Below, one piece after another: positions 43,072 to 51,810 of a DNA stretch of 64,000 nt. The notes beneath the pieces are model-generated. The model did not search any database. It worked only from the letters and a program-made list of their open reading frames with translations, and was not told the origin of the DNA. The position numbers were made by a program, and so were the translations under genes. Numbering within the stretch: position 1 is the stretch's first letter; each line of letters opens with the position of its first letter. This DNA is from an uncultured Sulfitobacter sp. (GTDB lineage Bacteria > Pseudomonadota > Alphaproteobacteria > Rhodobacterales > Rhodobacteraceae): contig CANMXJ010000003.1 in the NCBI GenBank assembly GCA_947501805.1, forward strand, positions 248,001-312,000. The letters run 5' to 3'.

Positions 43072-43857
43072 ATGACCGTCCATTTCATCGGCGCAGGCCC
43101 CGGCGCGCCTGACCTGATTACCCTACGCGGGCGCGATCTGATCGCGGCATGTCCGGTGTGCCTTTATGCAGGTTCCTTGGTGCCCGAGGCCTTGCTAGGC
43201 CATTGTCCGGAGGACGCGAAAATCGTCAACACTGCGCGTATGTCGCTGAACGAAATCATGGATGAGATTAGCATAGCCCACGCCGCAGGCCACAACATCG
43301 CGCGCCTTCATTCCGGGGATCTGTCTGTTTGGTCCGCGATGGGCGAACAATTGCGCCGGTTGCGTGCGTTGGATATTCCCTACGATGTCACGCCGGGTGT
43401 GCCGTCCTTCGCTGCCGCCGCCGCTGCACTCAACGCGGAGTTGACACTGCCCGGTGTGGTGCAATCCGTGGTCCTGACCCGCACTTCCGGCCGTGCCACC
43501 GCTATGCCCGAAGGTGAAGCGCTTGAAAACTTCGCACGTACGGGTGCGACCCTTGCCATCCATCTTTCTGTCCATGTCCTCGACAAAGTTATTGCCGACC
43601 TCACACCGCATTATGGACCCGACTGCCCTGTTGCCGTTGTCTGGCGTGCAAGTTGGCCTGATCAACGTGTTGTCAAAGCCACGTTGGCGACTCTGCAAAC
43701 CGCTATTGGCACCGAGATGGAGCGCACCGCCCTTATCCTTGTTGGCCACGCCATCGGTGCCGAAGAATTCGGCGAAAGTCGCCTGTATGCAGGTGACTAT
43801 GATCGCCGCTTCCGCCCCGTTGGCACCACCCCCCGTTTTCCGGAGTCCGCAACATGA
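43072..43857 (+). CDS. cobM: Precorrin-4 C11-methyltransferase CobM
   Basis: The 261-residue tetrapyrrole methylase starts [20 protein letters not shown]. It shows [40 protein letters not shown] for the SAM site, and [20 protein letters not shown]. It methylates C-11 of precorrin-4 to give precorrin-5, the substrate of CobF. It overlaps cobB by four bases. Confidence 0.96.
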   Translation: MTVHFIGAGPGAPDLITLRGRDLIAACPVCLYAGSLVPEALLGHCPEDAKIVNTARMSLNEIMDEISIAHAAGHNIARLHSGDLSVWSAMGEQLRRLRALDIPYDVTPGVPSFAAAAAALNAELTLPGVVQSVVLTRTSGRATAMPEGEALENFARTGATLAIHLSVHVLDKVIADLTPHYGPDCPVAVVWRASWPDQRVVKATLATLQTAIGTEMERTALILVGHAIGAEEFGESRLYAGDYDRRFRPVGTTPRFPESAT

Positions 43858-45179
43858 TCCCCCCCGGCTTGATGATCTCCGCGCCGTCTTCCGGCACGGG
43901 CAAAACGACTCTCATGTTGGGTCTGCTCGCGGCCTTTCGCGCGCAAGGCGTGAATGTGCAACCTTTCAAAAGTGGTCCCGATTATATTGACCCCGCGTTC
44001 CACACTGCTGCTTCTGGCCGTGCTTCTTTTAACGTCGACAGCTGGTCCATGGATATTGAGTCAATAAACGGGCTGGTCGGCAACGCAGCTGGCGCTGACC
44101 TGATCCTTGCCGAAGGGTCGATGGGTCTGTTTGACGGAGTCGCCATTCCGGGACAATGCGGCAATGGCGCAAGTGCGGATATTTCGGCGCATATGGGCTG
44201 GCCCGTCGTGCTGGTCCTTGACGTTTCGGGTGCCGCGCAATCGGTGGCCGCCACCGCGCTTGGCTTCAAGATGATGCGCCCTGATGTGCAGCTTGCGGGC
44301 GTGGTGCTGAACCGTGTTGCATCGCCACGCCACGAAACGCTGGTGCGGGTCGGCATGGACGCGGTTGGGATCAAGGTGCTGGGATCATTGCCGCGGCGAA
44401 AAGAGATCGAAATGCCGGAACGCCATTTGGGTTTGGTACAAGCGGGTGAGCAGGAAAACCTGCCACAGTTGTTGGCCGAAGCTGCGGCGTTTATTTCTGA
44501 AAACGTTGATCTTGATGCCCTCCGTTCTGCCGCTGCTGGCACATTGCAGGACGCCCCTCCACCCGCCAAAGTTATCCCTCCGGGGATGCGGATTGCACTG
44601 GCGCAAGATGATGCGTTTGCATTTGTCTATCCACATCTGCTGGCAGGCTGGCGTGTGGCTGGAGCGGAAATTTTGCCGTTTTCACCGCTCGACGATCAGG
44701 CCCCTGACCCCACCGCGGATGTCTGCTGGCTGCCCGGAGGTTATCCTGAACTGCACGCAGGCAAGCTGGCCGCTGCCGGAATCTTCCGCACGGGCATACA
44801 GAGCTTTGCTGAGACCAAACCCGTGCACGGAGAGTGCGGTGGCTATATGGCGATGGGCGCGGGACTGGTCGACAAAGAAGGCGTGCGGCATGAAATGACG
44901 GGCTTGCTGGGGCTTGAAACCTCCTTTGAGAAACGCAAATTCCACCTTGGCTATCGCAAGGCAGACCTGAACGCGCCGATCCCGGGTTTTGATACGCGCG
45001 CCCGATTGCGCGGGCACGAATTCCACTACGCGACGATTCTGAACGAACCGGATGGACCACTTGCAAAAGTTACCGACAGCAACGATCTGGAGGTGCCTGA
45101 AACCGGTTCTGTGCGCATCCATCAGGGTGGTGGACGCACCACCGGCACGTTTTTCCATATGATTTCGGAAGACAAATGA
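43854..45179 (+). CDS. cobB: Hydrogenobyrinic acid a,c-diamide synthase CobB
   Basis: The 441-residue product has an N-terminal ATP domain ([40 protein letters not shown]) and a C-terminal class I glutamine amidotransferase domain with [17 protein letters not shown] and the nucleophile Cys in [18 protein letters not shown]. It amidates the a and c side chains of hydrogenobyrinic acid, making the substrate of the CobN chelatase. It overlaps cobM and cobA by four bases each. The name follows the Pseudomonas denitrificans scheme; it is not the sirtuin CobB. Confidence 0.95.
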   Translation: MIPPGLMISAPSSGTGKTTLMLGLLAAFRAQGVNVQPFKSGPDYIDPAFHTAASGRASFNVDSWSMDIESINGLVGNAAGADLILAEGSMGLFDGVAIPGQCGNGASADISAHMGWPVVLVLDVSGAAQSVAATALGFKMMRPDVQLAGVVLNRVASPRHETLVRVGMDAVGIKVLGSLPRRKEIEMPERHLGLVQAGEQENLPQLLAEAAAFISENVDLDALRSAAAGTLQDAPPPAKVIPPGMRIALAQDDAFAFVYPHLLAGWRVAGAEILPFSPLDDQAPDPTADVCWLPGGYPELHAGKLAAAGIFRTGIQSFAETKPVHGECGGYMAMGAGLVDKEGVRHEMTGLLGLETSFEKRKFHLGYRKADLNAPIPGFDTRARLRGHEFHYATILNEPDGPLAKVTDSNDLEVPETGSVRIHQGGGRTTGTFFHMISEDK

Positions 45180-45901
45180 GCGGCTTTGTTTCTTTTGTCT
45201 CTTCCGGTCCGGGTGATCCGGACCTGCTGACGGTCAAGGCGGTGGATCGTTTGCAAAACGCCGAAGTCGTGCTGTTTGATGACTTGAGCTCTGGGCCGAT
45301 ACTGGAACATGCAGCGCAGGATGCGGACCTGATCGGTGTCGGCAAACGGGCAGGTCGTGCCTCTCCCAAACAGCACCATGTTTCACAGGTTCTGGTCGAT
45401 CACGCGAAGGAAGGCCTGCGCGTTGTGCGTTTGAAATCCGGTGACAGCGGCATGTTCGGGCGATTGGAGGAGGAAATCACTGCGCTGCAAGACGCTGGCA
45501 TCCCGTTCGAGATTATCCCCGGTGTGACTTCTGCCTCTGCGGCTGCTGCAACGGCTGGCATCCCACTGACCCGCCGCCTGACAGCACGGCGGGTTCAGTT
45601 TATCACAGGGGCCGATGTTACGGGTGATTTGCCCACCGATGTGAACATGACCGCACTTGCGGATCCGTTTGCTACAACTGTGGTATATATGGGCAAACGG
45701 ACCTTTCCCGGACTGGTCACACGCCTGATTGAACACGGCTTGCCAGCTGACACGCCCGCGATGCTGGCCGAGGCGGTTTCGACACCTGCGGAGAAGGTCA
45801 CACGTTTTACGATTGAAAGCCTCGCTGCCCATCTGGAGTCCACGACCAGTACGACACCTGCGTTGATTTTCTATGGACCACTGGCGGAGCTGGACCCGTG
45901 A
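45176..45901 (+). CDS. cobA: Uroporphyrinogen-III C-methyltransferase CobA
   Basis: This 241-residue SUMT-family enzyme has SSGPGDPDLLTVKAVDRLQN with AEVVLFDDL, VGKRAGRASPKQHHV, VVRLKSGDSGMFGRLEEEIT and IIPGVTSASAAAATAGIPLT with RR. It adds methyl groups to C-2 and C-7 of uroporphyrinogen III, yielding precorrin-2 and committing it to corrin (or siroheme) synthesis. There is no CysG-type dehydrogenase fusion. It overlaps cobB and the second DUF1636 gene by four bases. Confidence 0.93.
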   Translation: MSGFVSFVSSGPGDPDLLTVKAVDRLQNAEVVLFDDLSSGPILEHAAQDADLIGVGKRAGRASPKQHHVSQVLVDHAKEGLRVVRLKSGDSGMFGRLEEEITALQDAGIPFEIIPGVTSASAAAATAGIPLTRRLTARRVQFITGADVTGDLPTDVNMTALADPFATTVVYMGKRTFPGLVTRLIEHGLPADTPAMLAEAVSTPAEKVTRFTIESLAAHLESTTSTTPALIFYGPLAELDP

Positions 45902-46200
45902 AGGCGTTTGTCTGTCGCACTTGCACCCGAGACGGTGGTTTTGTTGACGTTATCCGAAACGGTTTGCAGGGGATCGAAGTGGAAAGCGTTGATTGCATGT
46001 CCGGCTGCACTCGTGCCCAAACGGTCGCGTTTCGTGCGGTGGGCAAGGTGGCGTATATGTTTGGCGACATTGTCGAAGGCGACATTGCCGATTTGCAGAA
46101 CTTTGTCCGGCTTTATGCGCAATCGCCTGACGGGACTTTCAAAGATGCCCGCGTGCTGGGTGATCTGCGCACCAAGGCCATTGCGCGGATACCGGGGTAA
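45898..46200 (+). CDS. Second DUF1636 cysteine protein
   Basis: The 100-residue product is a paralogue of the protein at 32929-33303. It has Cys6 and Cys9 (FVCRTCTRDG) and Cys33 and Cys37 (VDCMSGCTRAQ), followed by GKVAYMFGDIVEGD, which parallels KWTYVYGRL in the first copy. It starts with GTG overlapping the cobA stop and lies three bases before cobF. Its function is unknown; a metal or iron-sulfur role in cobalamin synthesis is inferred from the Cys pattern and position. Confidence 0.78.
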   Translation: MKAFVCRTCTRDGGFVDVIRNGLQGIEVESVDCMSGCTRAQTVAFRAVGKVAYMFGDIVEGDIADLQNFVRLYAQSPDGTFKDARVLGDLRTKAIARIPG

Positions 46201-46203
46201 ATC

Positions 46204-46944
46204 ATGCATCTGACACTCATCGGTATTGGCACCGGAAACCCCGAACATCTGACGCTGCAAGCAATCCGTGCAATCAACGTGCAAGACCTGATCCTGATTC
46301 CGCGCAAGGGCGCGGGAAAGGCTGACCTGGCGGAGTTGCGCCGCGCCATCTGTGACGAGGTGCTGACCAACGCACAAACGCAGATCGTCGAATTTGATTT
46401 ACCTGTGCGCGATGAAACAACCGCTGATTATCGACAGCGTGTCGATGACTGGCATGATGCGATTGCTTTGGCGTGGCAAAGCGCAATGTCGGGACGGAAC
46501 GCGCAAAAGGTCGCACTGCTGGTTTGGGGTGATCCCTCGCTTTATGACAGCACGCTACGCATCGCCTCGCGGCTGCACCCTCAGCCACAGATCGAGGTGA
46601 TCCCCGGTATCACATCGCTGCAAGCCCTGACTGCGGCCCACGCCATCCCCGTCAATGAAATCGGCGCACCATTTGTGGTGACGACAGGACGGCGGTTACG
46701 CGATGAAGGGTGGCCGGAGGGTGTGGAAACCATCGCCGTCATGCTGGACGGAACATGTGCGTTTCAGACGTTGTTGCCAGAGACCTATCACATCTGGTGG
46801 GGGGGATATGTCGGCATGAAAGAACAGATCATTTGCCAAGGTCCGCTGTCAGAGGTCAGTGACAAGATCATCGCGATGCGGGCCGAAGCGCGGGAAAACC
46901 ACGGCTGGATTATGGATATCTATCTGCTGCGCAAGCACTTTTGA
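46204..46944 (+). CDS. cobF: Precorrin-6A synthase (deacetylating) CobF
   Basis: The 246-residue methylase begins MHLTLIGIGTGNPEHLTLQA. It has ILIPRKGAGKADLAELRRAI, VALLVWGDPSLYDSTLRIAS, and VIPGITSLQALTAAHAIPVN with EIGAPFVVTTGRRL. CobF methylates C-1 of precorrin-5 and releases the acetyl group, a reaction specific to the aerobic pathway. It is the last gene of the cluster. A short inverted repeat follows the stop. Confidence 0.95.
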   Translation: MHLTLIGIGTGNPEHLTLQAIRAINVQDLILIPRKGAGKADLAELRRAICDEVLTNAQTQIVEFDLPVRDETTADYRQRVDDWHDAIALAWQSAMSGRNAQKVALLVWGDPSLYDSTLRIASRLHPQPQIEVIPGITSLQALTAAHAIPVNEIGAPFVVTTGRRLRDEGWPEGVETIAVMLDGTCAFQTLLPETYHIWWGGYVGMKEQIICQGPLSEVSDKIIAMRAEARENHGWIMDIYLLRKHF

Positions 46945-46948
46945 TACC

Positions 46949-46964
46949 TGTCCCCGTGGGGACA
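46949..46964. repeat. Perfect inverted repeat after cobF
   Basis: TGTCCCC-GT-GGGGACA lies four bases after the cobF stop and about 36 bases beyond the convergent arfB stop. It can form a hairpin but lacks a T-run on either strand, so it is at best a weak bidirectional terminator. Confidence 0.35.
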
Positions 46965-47000
46965 AAAGATTAATGAAATCATAATGGTAGCGGCGATGAT

Positions 47001-47423
47001 CTAGGTGTCTGGATCAACCTTGCCACGCAGATTCTTGACCTCGCCGCGCACTTTCTTGGCTTTCAGCCGCCGTTTCTTTGATCCTAATGTGGGTCGTGTC
47101 GCGATCCGCCGTTTGGGGGGTGTCAGCGCTTTCCGGATCAGCTCGATCAGACGTTCACGGATAATCTCGCGGTTGCGGGCCTGACTGCGGGTTTCGTCAC
47201 ATTGCAGGATCAGCGCACCCTCGGTGGTCCAGCGTCGCCCCGCCAATCGTCGCAACCGCGTTTTGACCGGTGCAGGCAGCGATGGCGAATTTGCCGCTTC
47301 GAATCGCAACTCGACCGCGCTTGAGACTTTATTCACGTTCTGACCACCTGGCCCGGAGGCGCGCATGAAGGATTCGGTGATTTCCCAATCCTGAATGCTG
47401 ATCTGATCGTTAATGCGCAACAT
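47001..47423 (-). CDS. arfB: Ribosome-rescue peptidyl-tRNA hydrolase ArfB
   Basis: The 140-residue protein has the release-factor-like catalytic loop ASGPGGQNVNKVSSAVELRF with GGQ at residues 26-28. It ends in a basic tail (KKRRLKAKKVRGEVKNL) that in ArfB (YaeJ) enters the empty mRNA channel of stalled ribosomes. It frees nascent chains without tmRNA. AAGGGG precedes the ATG. Thirty-eight bases upstream ends a strong terminator-type hairpin preceded by a structured leader, so its expression may be controlled there. Confidence 0.92.
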   Translation of the reverse strand: MLRINDQISIQDWEITESFMRASGPGGQNVNKVSSAVELRFEAANSPSLPAPVKTRLRRLAGRRWTTEGALILQCDETRSQARNREIIRERLIELIRKALTPPKRRIATRPTLGSKKRRLKAKKVRGEVKNLRGKVDPDT

Positions 47424-47460
47424 ATGCCCCTTGTCGCATTCTGCGCGGCAGAGGTCAAAA

Positions 47461-47494
47461 CGCGAAAAGGGCCGTTCCAGCTAAGGAACGGCCC
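47461..47494 (-). terminator. Strong intrinsic terminator upstream of arfB
   Basis: On the minus strand GGGCCGTTCC, a six-base loop and GGAACGGCCC form a ten-base-pair GC-rich hairpin followed by TTTTCGCG. It ends the RNA at 47508-47638 or acts as an attenuator ahead of arfB. There is no T-run on the plus-strand side. Confidence 0.8.
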
Positions 47495-47507
47495 AATCGA
47501 ATGGTTT

Positions 47508-47638
47508 AAGGAGGTGTGCCGGTAAGACCGACGTCCACTTCAAAGTTCTCGACTGCCAGGGGCTGCCCTAGCAGGAACCCTCCGAAGCTGTTCCGACACC
47601 TCGCTCCAGTACCTTTCTTGACACTAGATCACCTCCTT
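47508..47638 (-). ncRNA. Candidate structured RNA or attenuator leader upstream of arfB
   Basis: The minus-strand RNA would start with AAGGAGGTG and close with CACCTCCTT, a perfect nine-base-pair terminal stem, and contains a nine-base-pair internal hairpin (CTGCTAGGG/CCCCTGGCAG). AAAGGAGGTGATC is a full-length Shine-Dalgarno sequence. Seven bases after it a GTG (47624) opens an 18-codon frame (MSRKVLERGVGTASEGSC, stop at 47568). A terminator follows at 47461-47494. It could be a small RNA of 6S-like size, a leader peptide attenuator for arfB, or a small-protein gene. Terminator hairpins on both sides set it off as its own unit. Confidence 0.5.
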
Positions 47639-47680
47639 TACAGTTTGTTAAAATCACTTGAAACGTCGCACAGGTTTTTG

Positions 47681-47700
47681 AAAACGCAAAGCGTTTTTTT
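47681..47700. terminator. Hairpin downstream of the VUT transporter gene
   Basis: AAAACGC-AAA-GCGTTTT followed by TTT is a seven-base-pair hairpin lying 30 bases past the transporter stop on the minus strand. T-rich flanks exist on both strands, so it may terminate in either direction. Confidence 0.5.
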
Positions 47701-47729
47701 GCGCTATCCCAAAGCAAGTGTGATCCCGG

Positions 47730-48350
47730 TCAGGTTGACGGCTTCAACCGGGCGGTGATCAGCCGGAATGGAATCAACGCAACAAGCGCAATGGCAAGTT
47801 TCACAGACCAATCTGCAATCCCCAGCGAGACCCAAAGAGGTGCCATTGGGCCGACGCCCAGCAGGGGCAATGCCTCGCCAGCCCATGAGACATCCGTGGC
47901 AGGATGGATAAAGCTGAAAGTGCTGGAAAAGGCGATGGAAAAGAAAATCGCAGTGTCCAGTGTTGAGCCGACCAAGGTGCTGACCAGCGGCGCTTTCCAC
48001 CATGTACCGTTTTTGAGCGTGGCAAAAACCGAAACGTCGATCAATTGTGCCAGCAGGAATGCCAGACCGGAACCAATGGCGATACGCACTGTGACCAGTG
48101 GGCCGAATTCACCCATGATCTGTGTGCCGATGACCGAACAGATCAGGCCCACAACGAAGCCGACCAAAACCACACGGCGCGCAGCAGCGGTGCCGTAGGC
48201 GCGGTTCATAATGTCGGTGATCAGAAAGGCGAGCGGATAGGTGAAAGCGCCCAGCGTAAGCCATTGGCCATAGAGAAACTGAACAAGGATGTTAGAGGCC
48301 ACAACAATGGTGGCCATGGCAATGATGCCGGGAAGGTATGTGCGTGTCAT
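47730..48350 (-). CDS. Queuosine precursor transporter (VUT family, YhhQ-like)
   Basis: The 206-residue membrane protein starts MTRTYLPGIIAMATIVVASN and shows VUT-family segments GAFTYPLAFLITDIMNRAYG and IGSGLAFLLAQLIDVSVFAT, then LVGSTLDTAIFFSIAFSS. The family imports preQ0/preQ1 for queuosine synthesis. The ATG at 48350 fits the family start; the open frame extends 30 codons further without similarity. The word TTGCACAA lies 13 bases upstream. Transport of queuosine precursors is family knowledge, not proven here. Confidence 0.85.
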   Translation of the reverse strand: MTRTYLPGIIAMATIVVASNILVQFLYGQWLTLGAFTYPLAFLITDIMNRAYGTAAARRVVLVGFVVGLICSVIGTQIMGEFGPLVTVRIAIGSGLAFLLAQLIDVSVFATLKNGTWWKAPLVSTLVGSTLDTAIFFSIAFSSTFSFIHPATDVSWAGEALPLLGVGPMAPLWVSLGIADWSVKLAIALVALIPFRLITARLKPST

Positions 48351-48441
48351 ATTTAAACCGTTTTGTGCAAGGGTGCGGCGACTTGGCCTGTGCTCATCAC
48401 AGACAGGAGCGCCAATAGGCCCTACAGCGCGGGCGCGCAAG

Positions 48442-49338
48442 TCATTCAGTCAGCAATAACTCGACGATCTGGGTTACCTGCACAGGAAGAAAGTTGTCGT
48501 CCGAGATCAGAACAAGGCGTGTTGCGCCGCTTTTGTCTGTCCAGACTGTCAGGGCTTCGAGGTTGTCAAACACTCCCGGGGAAGTGGTCATTAAGGTTTC
48601 TGCAATCACAGGATTGCGGTTCAGATCAATCCGCCGGATGCGACTGCGGAAACCCAACGGCGATAAAGTGCGCTCAAGCAGATACAGTCGGCCCGCGCTA
48701 TCGAAATCTGCGCCAACCGGACGAAAGGGTCCGCTGAGCGGCAGACGGTGGGTGACCTTCCACTGGCCGTCTGAAAAAACAGTAATCGGGGTTGTTCCTG
48801 ATTGGCCCCCCCTGCTTTCTGATAGAGTAAAGATGCGCCCATCGGGATGGATGGCCAATGCTTCCAATCCCTTGTTCTTGCGCAACAGAGCGAAATCAGG
48901 ATGGGTCGGTAGTGGCACGGTTTTGCCTGTAAGCAAGTCGAGCTTGATGACGTGCACCCGCGTTTCGGACGAAACATAGGCTTGCCCGTCGGCGCTGATG
49001 GCAAGGCCTTCGGTGTCTCTAAACTGGGGTTTTAGCGGGACTTCGTTGGCGTCACGGATACTTTGGTGCCACCGGAGTTCGACGCCCTTGATCTTTCCCA
49101 CGGCGCGATGCAGTTGCGCGCGCGCCACGTTGCCGCGATCTGTGATCAGGGTTAGGATTGTCCCGTCTGTCGAGATTTCCGCGCCGGAAAAGCCCCCGAA
49201 CCACTTGGCAGAATCCGTCCAGACAAGGCTAGACTCAACGGTAAGGCGCGGTTGCGCACATACCGATTGGGCAAGGCAGGCCCATGCAATAGTGAAGGCG
49301 TAGAAAAGGGGTTTCAGTTGCCCAACACCGCTTTGCAT
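48442..49338 (-). CDS. Exported esterase-like phytase-family protein
   Basis: The 298-residue product has a signal peptide (LFYAFTIAWACLAQSVCAQ) and beta-propeller-like repeats: FGGFSGAEISTDGTILTLIT with DRG, FRDTEGLAISADGQAYVSSE and GLEALAIHPDGRIFTLSESR. These are typical of the esterase-like activity of phytase family. The enzyme activity is not established from sequence. Its 5' end overlaps mepA by 25 bases, so the two are likely in one operon with the MFS gene upstream. Confidence 0.8.
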   Translation of the reverse strand: MQSGVGQLKPLFYAFTIAWACLAQSVCAQPRLTVESSLVWTDSAKWFGGFSGAEISTDGTILTLITDRGNVARAQLHRAVGKIKGVELRWHQSIRDANEVPLKPQFRDTEGLAISADGQAYVSSETRVHVIKLDLLTGKTVPLPTHPDFALLRKNKGLEALAIHPDGRIFTLSESRGGQSGTTPITVFSDGQWKVTHRLPLSGPFRPVGADFDSAGRLYLLERTLSPLGFRSRIRRIDLNRNPVIAETLMTTSPGVFDNLEALTVWTDKSGATRLVLISDDNFLPVQVTQIVELLLTE

Positions 49339-50255
49339 TGGGCCGGAAGATCAGCAAGTACCAGTTCACGCCGTGGTGGCTTGGGCTTGGCATTCGGGTC
49401 CTTGGGCTTTGGCGGTGGTGGGTTCAGAATGTTGCGCTGCCATTGACGGGCATCTGCACACCCGTCCCCTGCTGGCGGTGGCTTTTGATCTACACAGCCG
49501 GACATGCCTTTTGGACAGGCCAGTCGCACGTGGAAATGATAGTGGTGCCCATACCAAGGACGGATTTTGCGCAGATAGCTGCGGTCGCCTTTTTCATCGG
49601 CGCACATTTGAACCTTGGCCCCGGGAAAAACAAAGATGCGCGCAGTGCGTGGGTCTTTTGCGGCGGCTTTGAGGATCTCGTGATGTGCACGGGTCCATGA
49701 AGAATTTACATAAGCACCACGGGTTTTGCGCATGGAAATAGACGAAATATTTTCGCGCTGTTTGCGGCTGAGGTTCAGCGATTTGGGTGGCAACATCCAG
49801 ATGTCGGCATCAAGCCCGATCTGGTGGCTGCGATGGCCCGTGAGCATAGGTCCGCCGCGCGGCTGGCTCATGTCGCCGATATAAAGCCCTTCCCATCCGG
49901 GTTGGCGGGCGGCAAACGCCGAGAGCTTTTTCACCATATCTATGGTTTCGGGATGCGCCCAATTGCGATTGCGCGACAGGCGCATGGCCTGCCAAGTCGG
50001 ACCAGTCTCCGGGAGCTGCACCCCGCCTGCAAGACATCCTTTGGCATAACTGCCAAAAGGTGCCGAGGACTGAGGGGAGGCGAAGGCCTTGGCTCCGAAC
50101 AGTTTTTTGGCCTGAACATTGCTGAGCGCACCACCGGACGATCCAATCGTCGGCAAAACCACTCGCTTGCCGCTGATGTCGCGCGATTCACCACCGCCGC
50201 AGGCGGCAAGGGACAGGGTCAAGGCAGCAAAGGCAAGAATACGGGTAAGGGTCAT
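49314..50255 (-). CDS. mepA: Penicillin-insensitive murein endopeptidase MepA
   Basis: The 313-residue protein has a lipoprotein-type leader (LAFAALTLSLAACGGG) and MepA zinc motifs GHRSHQIGLDADIWM and WYGHHYHFHVRLACP, plus the Cys-rich tail CVDQKPPPAGDGCAD. MepA is an LAS-type metallopeptidase that cuts D-Ala-meso-DAP crosslinks in peptidoglycan. The start at 50255 overlaps the MFS stop (ATGA) and puts the leader at the N terminus. A lipobox makes membrane attachment likely, unlike soluble MepA of Escherichia coli. Confidence 0.9.
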   Translation of the reverse strand: MTLTRILAFAALTLSLAACGGGESRDISGKRVVLPTIGSSGGALSNVQAKKLFGAKAFASPQSSAPFGSYAKGCLAGGVQLPETGPTWQAMRLSRNRNWAHPETIDMVKKLSAFAARQPGWEGLYIGDMSQPRGGPMLTGHRSHQIGLDADIWMLPPKSLNLSRKQRENISSISMRKTRGAYVNSSWTRAHHEILKAAAKDPRTARIFVFPGAKVQMCADEKGDRSYLRKIRPWYGHHYHFHVRLACPKGMSGCVDQKPPPAGDGCADARQWQRNILNPPPPKPKDPNAKPKPPRRELVLADLPAQCKAVLGN

Positions 50256-51625
50256 TTCGCGAAATCTCCGTCTCGTTTCACCCATGCTAACAGGATCAGA
50301 CCCAGTATGAACAGCCCCACAACAGGGGTGATGCCCAGCCTTTGACTTCCAGTGATATCGCTGGTGATGCCAATTAGCAGGGGGGCAAGAAACGAGGTCG
50401 CTTTGCCCGACAGTGCATAAAGCCCAAAAGCCTCTGTCATGCGTTCCGGATTGCCCTGTCGGGTCAACATGTTGCGCGACGAAGCCTGAAGTGCCCCGCC
50501 GGCCGCACCGATCAGCGCGCCAGCAATGTAAAAGGAAATGTCAGGGGCCGCCGATCCCTCACCGACGTCAATGAACATGACTGAAGTCGGTGTCAGAGAG
50601 ATAATAAGAATGGCCGTCAAGATCAGCAAAATGCAGCAGAATACGATGACGGGCATGGGGCCGACGCGTCGATCCACGCGGCCTCCGATCCAGCAAAAAA
50701 CGGCCCCTGAAATCGCCGCAAGGATGCCGAAGATGCCAACTTCCTGTACCGACCATTCCAACACGCCCAACGCATAGATGCCACCAAACGTGTACATGCC
50801 ATTCAGCGCGTCCCGATAGAACATTGATGAGCCGAGGTAGGCCATCAGGGACGGGTGGCGCGGCAGATTGCGCAAGGTTTGTTGCAAATCGCCAAGGGCC
50901 GCGCCCAGTCTCAATCCCGAGCTGGGTGCCGACATGTTGTCACGCGTGTACAAAAAGAACGGCACCATAAAAACCGCGAACCAAAGCGCGGTTAACGGGC
51001 CCACAATGCGCGTGTCTGCACCGGTTTCAGGATCAAGACCAAAGAGCGGGTCGATACCGATAAAGGTCTTGCCGTTGTCACCCGCCTGCAAGAGGAAAAC
51101 CATTGTCAGAAGTGCGACAACACCACCGACATAGCCAAAAGCCCATCCGGAACCGGAAATGCGACCAAGTTCCGCCGGATCATCATCAAGTTCGGGCAGA
51201 TAGGAGTTAGTAAAAATCGTCGCAAACTCCATCCCGATCAGGCCAATTCCGAAAAAAAACAGGGCCCAGAGGACGGAAAAATCGGCGGGGGCTGTCCACC
51301 AAAGGGCGGCTGCGCCGATGATATAAAGGGCTGAGAACAGCCAGATCCAAGGCATCCTGCGGCCTGATGAATCTGCCACCGCACCCAAGATCGGAGCAAG
51401 CACCGCGATGCCGACACCTGCCGCGGCCAGACCATAACCCCAATAGGCCTGTGCCTGCGCTTTGGCGGAATCGAGCGCCATACCGCTTTCGACCAATGTG
51501 GCAGTTGCGGTTTGCGCAAAGTAGGGGCCAAAGATGAACGTCAGCAAAAGCGTGTTATACGGCTGGCTGGCCCAGTCGAAAAAGTACCAGCCCCAGATGC
51601 GTTTGCGTGGTGATATGTCTGCCAT
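50252..51625 (-). CDS. UMF1-type MFS transporter
   Basis: This 457-residue protein starts MADISPRKRIWGWYFFDWAS, the signature of the UMF1/Atg22-like MFS group. It has twelve predicted helices, AVADSSGRRMPWIW between helices 2 and 3, and GMEFATIFTNSYLPELDDDP. Members are linked to efflux of amino acids or unknown solutes. The ATG at 51625 fits the family start; a longer open frame adds 14 unsupported residues. It leads an operon with mepA and the phytase-like gene. Confidence 0.84.
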   Translation of the reverse strand: MADISPRKRIWGWYFFDWASQPYNTLLLTFIFGPYFAQTATATLVESGMALDSAKAQAQAYWGYGLAAAGVGIAVLAPILGAVADSSGRRMPWIWLFSALYIIGAAALWWTAPADFSVLWALFFFGIGLIGMEFATIFTNSYLPELDDDPAELGRISGSGWAFGYVGGVVALLTMVFLLQAGDNGKTFIGIDPLFGLDPETGADTRIVGPLTALWFAVFMVPFFLYTRDNMSAPSSGLRLGAALGDLQQTLRNLPRHPSLMAYLGSSMFYRDALNGMYTFGGIYALGVLEWSVQEVGIFGILAAISGAVFCWIGGRVDRRVGPMPVIVFCCILLILTAILIISLTPTSVMFIDVGEGSAAPDISFYIAGALIGAAGGALQASSRNMLTRQGNPERMTEAFGLYALSGKATSFLAPLLIGITSDITGSQRLGITPVVGLFILGLILLAWVKRDGDFAK

Positions 51626-51810
51626 AATATAGTCTTTGCTCCCTGCACAACGGTAGAACAGGCACAAGACACTGATGCAAGACCGTCGTTATCTGCACTA
51701 CAGGCGACCACTCAAAGATCTTTCGGGAGATCGGGATCAAATTCATTTGTTTTATGGCGCGCGCAAGATAGGCTGCACACCCGCAAGTGATGGAAATGAG
51801 AGATCAAACA

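Noticed and set aside
47516-47758. 80-codon plus-strand frame with an AAGGAGG site
   Set aside because: It runs through the structured RNA region, a terminator hairpin and into the 3' end of the VUT gene; the apparent ribosome-binding site is the complement of the minus-strand terminal stem.
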